From the NCBI GenBank assembly GCA_946999385.1, contig CAMQCZ010000026.1, positions 1 to 20,202 on the forward strand: a DNA stretch of 20,202 bases. Direction: 5' to 3'. This document shows positions 1-7,363 of the stretch, piece after piece; position 1 is the first letter of the stretch; every line of letters begins with the position of its first letter. The DNA comes from an uncultured Lachnoanaerobaculum sp. (GTDB lineage: Bacteria > Bacillota > Clostridia > Lachnospirales > Lachnospiraceae). The position numbers and the translations under genes are program-made. The notes beneath the pieces are model-generated. The model worked only from the letters and a program-made list of their open reading frames with translations. It did no database searches and had not been told where the DNA came from.

Positions 1-16
1 GAAGAGCAACTCGTTT

Positions 17-45
17 ACTTTATCATATATCATTTTTAATGTCAA
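17..45 (-). promoter_or_regulatory. Promoter firing leftward out of the window
   Basis: Read on the minus strand there is a perfect -35 (TTGACA, 40-45), a 17-base spacer and a 4/6 -10 (TAAAGT, 17-22). It lies downstream of the tRNA-Ser gene and would start transcription near base 10, so its product is almost wholly outside the window. The strong -35 and lack of room for a leader and ribosome binding site fit a stable RNA gene or another tRNA, but that is inference. The AT-only palindrome at about 44-66 could end the tRNA-Ser transcript just before it. Confidence 0.5.
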
Positions 46-74
46 TACTTTTTTTAAAAAAATATTTTCATTAA

Positions 75-162
75 CGGAGAAAGAGGGATTTGAACCCTCG
101 CGCCGGTTGCCCGACCTACACCCTTAGCAGGGGCGCCTCTTCGGCCTCTTGAGTATTTCTCC
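75..162 (-). tRNA. tRNA-Ser (anticodon GCU)
   Basis: The minus strand folds as an 88-nt class II tRNA. The acceptor stem pairs GGAGAAA (5') with TTTCTCC (3'), with a G discriminator at base 75. The anticodon loop CT-GCT-AA (anticodon at 126-128) sits on a 5-bp stem with one G-U pair. A long variable arm and the T-arm sequence GGGTTCAAATCCC follow. The long variable arm plus GCU identify serine, reading AGC and AGU codons. The 3' CCA is not encoded, so it must be added after transcription. The gene has its own consensus promoter (191-219). Confidence 0.96.
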
Positions 163-165
163 AAC

Positions 166-184
166 AGTCTTTTTAGGAAAGACT
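166..184 (-). other. Hairpin in the tRNA-Ser 5' leader
   Basis: A perfect inverted repeat with 7-bp arms (AGTCTTT / AAAGACT) and a 5-base loop fills nearly the whole predicted leader between the tRNA promoter and the mature tRNA 5' end at 162. Only three bases separate the stem from the RNase P cleavage point. There is no T-tract after it, so it is not a terminator. It may help precursor folding or processing; that role is inference. Confidence 0.5.
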
Positions 185-190
185 TAGAAT

Positions 191-219
191 ATTATACTAA
201 ATACATATATTTATGTCAA
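191..219 (-). promoter_or_regulatory. Consensus promoter of tRNA-Ser
   Basis: Minus strand: TTGACA (214-219), exactly 17 bases, TATAAT (191-196). Both hexamers match the housekeeping sigma consensus at 6/6. Transcription should start near 184, giving a leader of about 22 nt before the tRNA. Confidence 0.9.
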
Positions 220-294
220 TGATATTACTAACTTTTTTTGCTTTTTATTATAAAACACAATATCTTGGTTTTATATTTATCTTTCTATCAATAT

Positions 295-348
295 ATAATT
301 AGTATTCCTGATATTTTTCAATAATATACTATCAGAAATACTAATTAT
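295..348 (-). terminator. Hairpin downstream of gyrA, candidate terminator
   Basis: A 19-bp stem with one mismatch (ATAATTAGTATTCCTGATA paired with TATCAGAAATACTAATTAT) and a 16-base loop lies 33 bases past the gyrA stop. It is where the dnaA-gyrA transcript would be expected to end. On the minus strand the stem is followed by ATATTGATAG, not a run of T, so intrinsic termination would be weak. It could instead protect the 3' end of the mRNA. Confidence 0.45.
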
Positions 349-381
349 GCTAAAAATAAATATGTATATTTTATTAATTTA

Positions 382-2826
382 TTATTTATTTTCTCTAACC
401 TTTGCAATACCTGCAACTTTTATATCATCTTCTTTATCTATATTTATTAATTTCACTCCCATTCCATATCTTCCTATAATTGATATATTATTAACTTCAA
501 GTCTTATTAATATTCCTTTATTTGTTATAATAAATATTTCCCTATCATCATTTATTAATTTTGCACCTACTAATTTACCGGTTTTTTGACTAGGCTTATA
601 ACAAATCATTCCTTTTCCATTTCTTTTTTGGATTTTAAATTCATCCAATAATACTCTTTTTCCAATACCAAATTCTGAAACTAATAATAAATATTTACCT
701 TGAAGGCATAATTGCATTCCTATTATTTCATCTCCATGCTCAAGCTTCATTGCTTTAACACCTATACTATTACGTCCAATTTTCCTTATATCAATTTCAT
801 TTATTCTTATACATTGACCATTTTTAGAAATTAATACAAAATCTTGATTTCCATCAGTGCTTTTTACTTCTATTAATTCATCATTTTCCAATAATTTTAT
901 AGCTATTAATCCATTTTTTCTTATATTTTTAAATTGTTCCAAATCAACCTTTTTTATCATTCCTTTTTTGGTACTCATCAATAAATATTTATCAGTTGAA
1001 TTGTCCTCACTAGGAATTATTGAACTTACTTTTTCTCCGGCTGATAATTGTAATAGATTAATTATTGCTACTCCTCTTGAAATCCTACTGGCATCAGGAA
1101 TTTTATAAGCTTTTATTCTAAACACTCTTCCTTTATTTGTAAAAAAGTTTATATAATTATGTGTATGTGTCATTACTATATCTTCGATAAAATCATCATC
1201 TATAGTCTGCATACCCTTTATACCTTTTCCACCTCTATTTTGAGCTTTAAAATTATCCGGGCTCATTCTCTTAATATATCCAAGCTTAGTTATAGTTATA
1301 ACAACATCTTCATTCTGTATAAGATCTTCATCATCAATATCATCATCAACTATAAATCCTGTTCTTCTTTCATCAGCATATTTGCTTTTTATAATATTTA
1401 TTTCATCCCTTATAACCTTTAAAAGTAAATTTCTATCACCTAAAATTTGTAGATAATATTTTATTTTTTCTTGTAAATCATTATATTCATTTAAAAGTCT
1501 TTCCCTTTCAAGACCGGTCAAAGAACGTAAACGCATATCTACTATTGCTTGTGCCTGAGCATCACTAAATCCAAATTTACTAATCAATTCTTCTTTTGCA
1601 ATATTTATATTAGCACTTGAACGTATAATTTTTATAATCTCATCTATATTATCTAAGGCTTTTAACAGGCCCTCTAATATATGTGCTCTTTCCTTAGCTT
1701 TATTTAAATCATACTCGGTTCTTCTTGTTATAACTTCTTCCTGATGCTTTAAATAATATCTTAACATTTCTAATATATTTAAGGTTTTAGGTTCATTATT
1801 AACCAAAGAAAGCATATTAACACCAAATGTTTCCTGCAACTGAGTATGCTTATATAATCTATTTAAAATAATATTTGCATTAACATCTCTTCTAAGCTCA
1901 ATGACTATTCTCATACCCTCACGATTAGATTCATCTCTAAGCTCTGTTATACCGTCTATCTTTTTATCATTTACAAGCTCTGCTATTTTCTCTATTAATT
2001 TTGCTTTATTAACTAAGTAAGGTAATTGTGTAACTATAATTTTACTTTTGCCATTTTGCATTTCCTCTATATTTGTTACAGCTCTTACCTTTATTTTCCC
2101 ACGTCCTGTCTTATAAGCTTCTATTACTCCACTTTTTCCAAGTATATTTGCACCTGTAGGAAAATCAGGACCTTTTATTATTTCTAAAATATCATCTATT
2201 TGAATTTCTTTTTTTTCTATTTGATAATCTATAATTTTATTTATAGCTTCTACTAATTCTCCTAAGTTATGTGGTGGTATATTTGTAGCCATTCCGACAG
2301 CTATTCCACTAGTTCCATTAACTAATAAGTTAGGAAATCTTGATGGTAAGACTAAAGGTTCTTTTTCAGTATTATCAAAATTTGCAACAAAATCAACTGT
2401 ATTTTTATTAATATCAGTGAGCATTTCCATTGCAATTTTACTCAGCCTTGCTTCTGTATATCTCATAGCTGCCGCACCGTCCCCGTCTATGGAGCCGAAA
2501 TTACCATGTCCATCAACTAAAGGATATCTTATAGACCAATCCTGAGCCATATTTACCAAAGCTCCATATATAGAAGTATCTCCATGAGGGTGATATTTAC
2601 CCATTGTATCACCGACAATACGTGCACATTTTCTATGAGGCTTGTCAGGACCATTATTAAGTTCAATCATAGAATATAAAATTCTTCTTTGTACAGGCTT
2701 TAATCCATCTCTTATATCAGGTAAGGCTCTTGATGCAATAACACTCATGGCATAATCAATATAAGATTTTTCCATAGTTTCTTTTAGATCAATTTCCTTT
2801 ACCTTATCAAATACATTAGCTTCCAT
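382..2826 (-). CDS. gyrA: DNA gyrase subunit A
   Basis: Breakage-reunion subunit of gyrase (814 aa, normal for the family), which introduces negative supercoils with GyrB. The winged-helix/tower core fills about residues 1-490, with the active-site tyrosine at Y123 in MRYTEARLSKIAM. The C-terminal DNA-wrapping beta-pinwheel fills about 500-810 and carries the GyrA box QNRGGKG (529-535), which separates GyrA from topoisomerase IV ParC. The quinolone-determining segment reads YHPHGDTSIYGALVNMAQ: T84 stands at E. coli position 83, and G88 replaces the usual Asp/Glu at position 87. Start: an AAGGAG site 7 bases before the ATG, in a 14-bp gap after gyrB. The pair is almost certainly co-transcribed. 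Confidence 0.98.
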   Translation of the reverse strand: MEANVFDKVKEIDLKETMEKSYIDYAMSVIASRALPDIRDGLKPVQRRILYSMIELNNGPDKPHRKCARIVGDTMGKYHPHGDTSIYGALVNMAQDWSIRYPLVDGHGNFGSIDGDGAAAMRYTEARLSKIAMEMLTDINKNTVDFVANFDNTEKEPLVLPSRFPNLLVNGTSGIAVGMATNIPPHNLGELVEAINKIIDYQIEKKEIQIDDILEIIKGPDFPTGANILGKSGVIEAYKTGRGKIKVRAVTNIEEMQNGKSKIIVTQLPYLVNKAKLIEKIAELVNDKKIDGITELRDESNREGMRIVIELRRDVNANIILNRLYKHTQLQETFGVNMLSLVNNEPKTLNILEMLRYYLKHQEEVITRRTEYDLNKAKERAHILEGLLKALDNIDEIIKIIRSSANINIAKEELISKFGFSDAQAQAIVDMRLRSLTGLERERLLNEYNDLQEKIKYYLQILGDRNLLLKVIRDEINIIKSKYADERRTGFIVDDDIDDEDLIQNEDVVITITKLGYIKRMSPDNFKAQNRGGKGIKGMQTIDDDFIEDIVMTHTHNYINFFTNKGRVFRIKAYKIPDASRISRGVAIINLLQLSAGEKVSSIIPSEDNSTDKYLLMSTKKGMIKKVDLEQFKNIRKNGLIAIKLLENDELIEVKSTDGNQDFVLISKNGQCIRINEIDIRKIGRNSIGVKAMKLEHGDEIIGMQLCLQGKYLLLVSEFGIGKRVLLDEFKIQKRNGKGMICYKPSQKTGKLVGAKLINDDREIFIITNKGILIRLEVNNISIIGRYGMGVKLINIDKEDDIKVAGIAKVRENK

Positions 2827-2840
2827 ATTTAGCTCCTTAA

Positions 2841-4754
2841 TTAAATATCAAGATTTTGAACATATTTTGCATTTGCTTCAATAAATGCTCTTCTTGGTTC
2901 TACTTCATCACCCATAAGAGTTTCAAAAGTTAAATTAGTTCCCGATAAATTTTCATTGTCCAAACTAACCTTTAATAAAATTCTTCTTTCAGGATCCATA
3001 GTTGTTTCCCATAATTGTTCAGCATTCATTTCTCCTAATCCCTTATATCTTTGAATTTTATTAGATTGATCTCTTCCTATCTCATCTAATATTCCATTTA
3101 ATTCATCGTCATTATACGCATACCAAACTTTTTTATTCTTTTCTATTTTATATAAAGGTGGCTGAGCTAAATATACATGTTCATTTTTAATTAATTCAGG
3201 CATATATCTATAAATAAATGTGAGCATTAAGGTATCTATATGAGAACCGTCAACATCTGCATCTGTCATGATTATTATTTTATTATATCTCAATTTTGTT
3301 ATATCAAAATCTTCGTGTATACCTGTTCCAAAGGCTGTTATCATTGCTCTTATTTCTGCATTTGAAAATACTTTATCTTTTCTAGCCTTTTCAACATTTA
3401 AAATTTTTCCTCTTAATGGAAGAATTGCCTGATTTTCTCTATTTCTTGCAGATTTTGCAGAGCCTCCGGCTGAATCTCCCTCAACTATGAATATTTCACA
3501 TTTTTCAGCATCCTTACTTGAACAGTCCGCCAATTTTCCGGGCAATTTAAAACCGTCAAGTGCAGATTTTCTTCTTGTTAAATCTCTTGCTTTTCTTGCC
3601 GCATTTCTTGCTCTTTGAGCTAAAATAGCCTTATCACAAATACTCTTTGCTACAGAAGGATTTTGTTCCAAAAAATAAGTTAATTGTTCTGAAACTACAG
3701 CATTAACAGCAGTCAAAGCCTCTGAATTTCCAAGCTTTTGCTTGGTTTGTCCTTCAAATTGAGGATTTGAAACCTTAACTGATATTATAGCTGTAAGCCC
3801 TTCTCTGATATCATCTCCGGATAAATTTTCTTCATTATCTTTTAAAATTTTATTTTTTCTTGCATAATCATTAAAAGTCTTGGTTAATGAATTTTTAAAT
3901 CCGGTTAAATGCGTTCCACCGTCAGGAGTATTTATATTATTTACAAAAGTATATATATTTTCATTATAGCTGTCATTATGTTGCATAGCTACTTCAACAT
4001 ACACCTGTTCTTTTTCACCTTCACAATATATTATATTTTTATATATATATTCCTTTTCCTTATTCAAAAATTCTACGAATTCTTTTATACCGCCCTTGTA
4101 ATGAAAAATATCCTCTTTATTTTCTTGTCTGTTATCTTTTATTTTTATTTTTAAATCCTTAGTCAAAAATGCAGTTTCTCTAAGTCTTAATTTCAAAGTA
4201 TCATAATTGTATATAGTTTCTTCAAATATTTCATCATCAGGCCAAAATACAACTTCAGTTCCATGCTTATCTTTTTCACAAGAACCTATTATAGTCAGAT
4301 TTTCAACAACCTTCCCACGTTCAAATTTCATTTCGTAAATTTTTTCATTTTTATATACTCTAACTTCTAATTTTTTAGATAAAGCATTAACAACAGAAGC
4401 TCCAACTCCATGCAAACCTCCTGATACCTTATATCCTCCATTTCCAAATTTACCACCTGCATGCAAAATAGAAAATACAACTTCAAGAGCAGGCTTTCCT
4501 GCTTTTTTTTGTATATCAACAGGTATCCCTCTACCATTATCCAATACTCTTATCGAATTATCCTCGTTGATTTCAAGCTCTATAGATGTACAAAAGCCTG
4601 CTAATGCTTCATCTACTGAATTATCAACTATTTCATATACCAAATGATGTAAACCTCTTGATGAAATAGAACCTATATACATGCCCGGTCTTTTTCTTAC
4701 TGCATCAAGCCCTTCTAATATTTGTATTTGAGAAGCATCATATTCTGTACTCAT
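2841..4754 (-). CDS. gyrB: DNA gyrase subunit B
   Basis: ATPase subunit of gyrase, 637 aa, the usual Gram-positive length. The GHKL ATP-binding part shows EIVDNSVDEA (41-50), DNGRGIP (72-78) and GGLHGVGASVVNAL (112-125). The transducer domain follows (about 230-400). The TOPRIM metal site shows VEGDSAGGSA (424-433) and DADVDGSH (498-505). The C-terminal tail contains QRYKGLGEMN (568-577), which contacts GyrA. R448 occupies the E. coli K447 site, a common Gram-positive variant. An AAGGAG site sits 7 bases before the ATG; the gap after recF is only 12 bp. Nothing suggests truncation. Confidence 0.98.
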   Translation of the reverse strand: MSTEYDASQIQILEGLDAVRKRPGMYIGSISSRGLHHLVYEIVDNSVDEALAGFCTSIELEINEDNSIRVLDNGRGIPVDIQKKAGKPALEVVFSILHAGGKFGNGGYKVSGGLHGVGASVVNALSKKLEVRVYKNEKIYEMKFERGKVVENLTIIGSCEKDKHGTEVVFWPDDEIFEETIYNYDTLKLRLRETAFLTKDLKIKIKDNRQENKEDIFHYKGGIKEFVEFLNKEKEYIYKNIIYCEGEKEQVYVEVAMQHNDSYNENIYTFVNNINTPDGGTHLTGFKNSLTKTFNDYARKNKILKDNEENLSGDDIREGLTAIISVKVSNPQFEGQTKQKLGNSEALTAVNAVVSEQLTYFLEQNPSVAKSICDKAILAQRARNAARKARDLTRRKSALDGFKLPGKLADCSSKDAEKCEIFIVEGDSAGGSAKSARNRENQAILPLRGKILNVEKARKDKVFSNAEIRAMITAFGTGIHEDFDITKLRYNKIIIMTDADVDGSHIDTLMLTFIYRYMPELIKNEHVYLAQPPLYKIEKNKKVWYAYNDDELNGILDEIGRDQSNKIQRYKGLGEMNAEQLWETTMDPERRILLKVSLDNENLSGTNLTFETLMGDEVEPRRAFIEANAKYVQNLDI

Positions 4755-4766
4755 AACAATCTCCTT

Positions 4767-5867
4767 TTATATTTCACTGGTAATTCTTCCATTTTTTATT
4801 TTTAATACTTTATCAAGCTTGATATCTTTATTAATAAAATCATCTATACTTGTACAAGTTATTATAGTTTGTATATGACTTATAGCTTTTAAAAGCTTTA
4901 TTTGTCTTGATAAATCCAACTCAGATAAAACATCATCCAATAAAAGTATAGGATAATCATTTATAGTTTGTTTTACAATTTCAATTTCAGCTAATTTTAA
5001 TGATAAAGCTATAGTTCTTTGTTGCCCCTGTGAAGCAAATTTTCTGGCATCAATTTTTATATTTTTATCCGAATTAATTATAAATTCTATATCATCTCTA
5101 TGTGGACCTACACTTGTATTTTTAAATTTTAAATCATTTTGCCTGTTTAACTTTAATTTATTCTCAAAAAAATCCAAATCAACATTTTTCTCATATATTA
5201 CTTCTAAATTTTCCTTACCGCTTGTCAAATCTAAATGTATATTTTTAATAATCTCATTTATTTTTTTTATAAATTTTTCTCTTTGTATTATTATCTCTTT
5301 ACCATAGCTTACAAGCTGAAAATCCCATATATCCAAAGTATCTTCCAATTCTTTATTAAAAGATATATCCTTTAAAAGCTTATTTCTTTGATTTAATATT
5401 TTATTATATTCAAGCAGAGAATTTAAATAAATTTTATTCATCTGACAAAGCTCCAAATCAATAAATCTTCTTCTTTGTGAAGGACCGTCCTTTATAATAT
5501 TTAAGTCCTCAGGAGAAAAAAATACTACATTTGCAACTCCTAATAATTCACTGATTTTTTTTATAACTAAAGAATTTATTGCAATTCCCTTAGGTTTATC
5601 TTTTTTAAGATGTATATCTATTTTATTTTCTATATTTTTTTTATCAATAATAAGCTTTATATGTGCTTCTTTATTTGAAAAATTAATAAGCTCCCTATCC
5701 TTAGACAATCTGTGAGATTTTGAAGTTATTGCCAAATATATTGCTTCCAAAATATTTGTTTTTCCCTGTGCATTGTCCCCATATAAAATATTTATGCCAT
5801 TCTTAAATATTATATTTTCTTTTATATAATTCCTATAATTGAGTAATTCTAATGATTTTATAATCAT
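4767..5867 (-). CDS. recF: DNA replication and repair protein RecF
   Basis: SMC-like ATPase that works with RecO and RecR to load RecA on gapped DNA. With the start used here it has 366 aa, close to B. subtilis RecF (about 370). Walker A is GDNAQGKTN (30-38), the ABC signature is ASQGQQRT (278-285) and Walker B is ILLLDDVLSELD (307-318). I chose the ATG at 5867 because MIIKSLELLNYRNY matches the conserved RecF N-terminus; an in-frame ATG at 5891 would add eight unconserved residues. No good ribosome binding site precedes either start. The gene overlaps the end of rlbA by about 35 bases, which suggests translation coupled to the upstream gene. Confidence 0.95.
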   Translation of the reverse strand: MIIKSLELLNYRNYIKENIIFKNGINILYGDNAQGKTNILEAIYLAITSKSHRLSKDRELINFSNKEAHIKLIIDKKNIENKIDIHLKKDKPKGIAINSLVIKKISELLGVANVVFFSPEDLNIIKDGPSQRRRFIDLELCQMNKIYLNSLLEYNKILNQRNKLLKDISFNKELEDTLDIWDFQLVSYGKEIIIQREKFIKKINEIIKNIHLDLTSGKENLEVIYEKNVDLDFFENKLKLNRQNDLKFKNTSVGPHRDDIEFIINSDKNIKIDARKFASQGQQRTIALSLKLAEIEIVKQTINDYPILLLDDVLSELDLSRQIKLLKAISHIQTIITCTSIDDFINKDIKLDKVLKIKNGRITSEI

Positions 5868-6054
5868 GACTACCAAAGGTAAATGTATCATCAGCTTTAA
5901 GCTTTTTGCCTCTTTGATATTCTAAAATACCATTTACCTTAACCTCTCCATTTTTTATAGCATATTTTGCATCGGAACCGATATCAAAATTCCCACTTAA
6001 TTTTAATGCCTGTTCAAGCTTTATATAATCATCTTTTATCTTTATAATTTCCAT
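5833..6054 (-). CDS. rlbA: S4-domain RNA-binding protein (YaaA/RlbA type)
   Basis: Small protein (73 aa) made almost entirely of one S4 RNA-binding fold: a helical part YIKLEQALKLSGNFDIGSDA, then KYAIKNGEVKVNG and YQRGKKLKADD. This is the expected protein between dnaN and recF in Firmicutes (yaaA in B. subtilis). The family is thought to act in ribosome assembly or RNA binding; its exact role is not visible here. The start at 6054 is chosen over an in-frame ATG at 6072 because AGGAG lies five bases before it. That site overlaps the dnaN stop codon (TAGGAG), so the dnaN-rlbA gap is only 7 bp. Its 3' end overlaps recF. Confidence 0.88.
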   Translation of the reverse strand: MEIIKIKDDYIKLEQALKLSGNFDIGSDAKYAIKNGEVKVNGILEYQRGKKLKADDTFTFGSHDYKIIRITQL

Positions 6055-6061
6055 AATACTC

Positions 6062-7168
6062 CTAAGAAACAAAATTAACAGGTAAAATCATATATATATA
6101 TTTTTCATCATCATCTCTTATAAAACAAGGAGATTTTGAATTAGTCATATATATATTTACATTTTCATCATCAATTACCTTTAAAGCATCAATTAAAAAT
6201 TTAGGATTAAAAGCTATCATTAAATCTTTACCGCTAATTTCACAATCTAAAGACATATCCATTTTTCCAATTAATGATTCAACTTTTAAATTAAGCGAAT
6301 TTTCTTTTATATTTAGAATTATAGGCTTATGATCATTTTCTCTTATAAGTGTCATAGCTTGATCTATACTTGATAAAAATTTATTTTTATTTATATTTAT
6401 TTTAGTATCATAATCCATCAAAAGCATATGATCTATTTTAAAATATTCACCATCTATAACTCTTGATATAAGCTTTGTTTCATCAAATTCAAACAAAATA
6501 TAATTTTTGCTAAAATATATAAATATTTCTTTTTCATTATCTCCTATAATTATTTTACTAAGCTCATTTAAAGTTTTAGCAGGAACTATAACATTTTGAT
6601 TGTTATAATTATCTTTCATTATTATATTTCTTATAGATATTCTATGACCGTCAAGAGTAGTAAATTTTAATTTATCTGAATTTATTTCTATATATTCTCC
6701 TGACATCATTCTATTTGTATCGTTATAATCTACTGAAAATATAGTCTGTCTTATAGCTTCTTTTAAAGTAAATTGTGAAATTGAAATATAATTATTTTTT
6801 TCAAAATCAGGTAAATCTGAAAACTCATCAGCATCAAAGCCTTGAATATTAAAAACAGCCTTGTTACATGTTATTGTAGTTAATGTATTATTTGTTTCTA
6901 TTAATATATCCTGATCAGTCGCATCAAGCTTTCTAATTATATCACATATCAATTTTGCATTTAATGCTATTTTTCCTTTTTCAATTATTTGTCCACTAAC
7001 AATAGTTTCTATGGCAAGCTCCTCGTTATTTGAGCATAATTTTATAATAGAGCTTTCACAATCAAATAAAATACATTCTAAAATTGGGTTTGTTGTTTTA
7101 TTTGCTATAGCTTTTGATACTATATTTAAAGAGTTTAGCAGATTATCTTTTTTAAAAATTAATTTCAT
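6062..7168 (-). CDS. dnaN: DNA polymerase III beta subunit (sliding clamp)
   Basis: Ring-forming processivity clamp for the replicative polymerase, 368 aa, normal length, with the three repeated clamp domains. The N-terminus (MKLIFKKDNLLNSLNIVSKAI), the central FDADEFSDLP segment (120-129) and the C-terminal YMILPV ending are typical; the tail is part of the pocket that binds clamp partners. An AAAGGA site precedes the ATG. The gene lies second in the dnaA operon order, separated from dnaA by a 195-bp gap that holds the unwinding module. A separate dnaN promoter in that gap is possible, but I could not find convincing -35/-10 hexamers. Confidence 0.97.
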   Translation of the reverse strand: MKLIFKKDNLLNSLNIVSKAIANKTTNPILECILFDCESSIIKLCSNNEELAIETIVSGQIIEKGKIALNAKLICDIIRKLDATDQDILIETNNTLTTITCNKAVFNIQGFDADEFSDLPDFEKNNYISISQFTLKEAIRQTIFSVDYNDTNRMMSGEYIEINSDKLKFTTLDGHRISIRNIIMKDNYNNQNVIVPAKTLNELSKIIIGDNEKEIFIYFSKNYILFEFDETKLISRVIDGEYFKIDHMLLMDYDTKININKNKFLSSIDQAMTLIRENDHKPIILNIKENSLNLKVESLIGKMDMSLDCEISGKDLMIAFNPKFLIDALKVIDDENVNIYMTNSKSPCFIRDDDEKYIYMILPVNFVS

Positions 7169-7207
7169 TTTGAAATCCTTTCTTTATATGTAAAATCCGA
7201 AATCACG

Positions 7208-7267
7208 AGTATAAATATATAATATATTTAGTAATAGTAGTAATAGGGGATGTTAATTTGTGGAAAA
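7208..7267 (-). other. Origin unwinding module: DnaA box, G-rich spacer, DnaA-trios, AT-rich element
   Basis: On the plus strand, 7229-7246 reads as six uninterrupted triplets TAG TAA TAG TAG TAA TAG, matching the DnaA-trio consensus (5'-TA[G/A]). They run into GGGGA (7246-7250) and then TGTGGAAAA (7259-7267), one mismatch from a DnaA box. On the other side lies a stretch of pure A/T (about 7210-7230). Read in the dnaA-to-dnaN direction the order is box, G/C spacer, trios, AT-rich. That is the order described for the B. subtilis basal unwinding system, where DnaA spreads from boxes onto single-stranded trios and opens the duplex. Function here is inferred from this match. Confidence 0.8.
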
Positions 7268-7363
7268 GTGCATAAAGCTTTGAAAATTAAAGAAAATCTC
7301 CACATAGCAAGTATGTTTAAAACAAGTTTATACTATGTTAGTATTATGTTGACAGATACAAAC

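Noticed and set aside
347..1422. Short plus-strand open frames antisense to gyrA
   Set aside because: They mirror the well-supported gyrA frame, are rich in Ile/Leu/Phe/Ser from complementing an AT-rich gene, and have no domain or ribosome binding site.
7349..7354. TTGACA on the plus strand near the end of dnaA
   Set aside because: There is no -10 at the right distance, and it would point into dnaA antisense.
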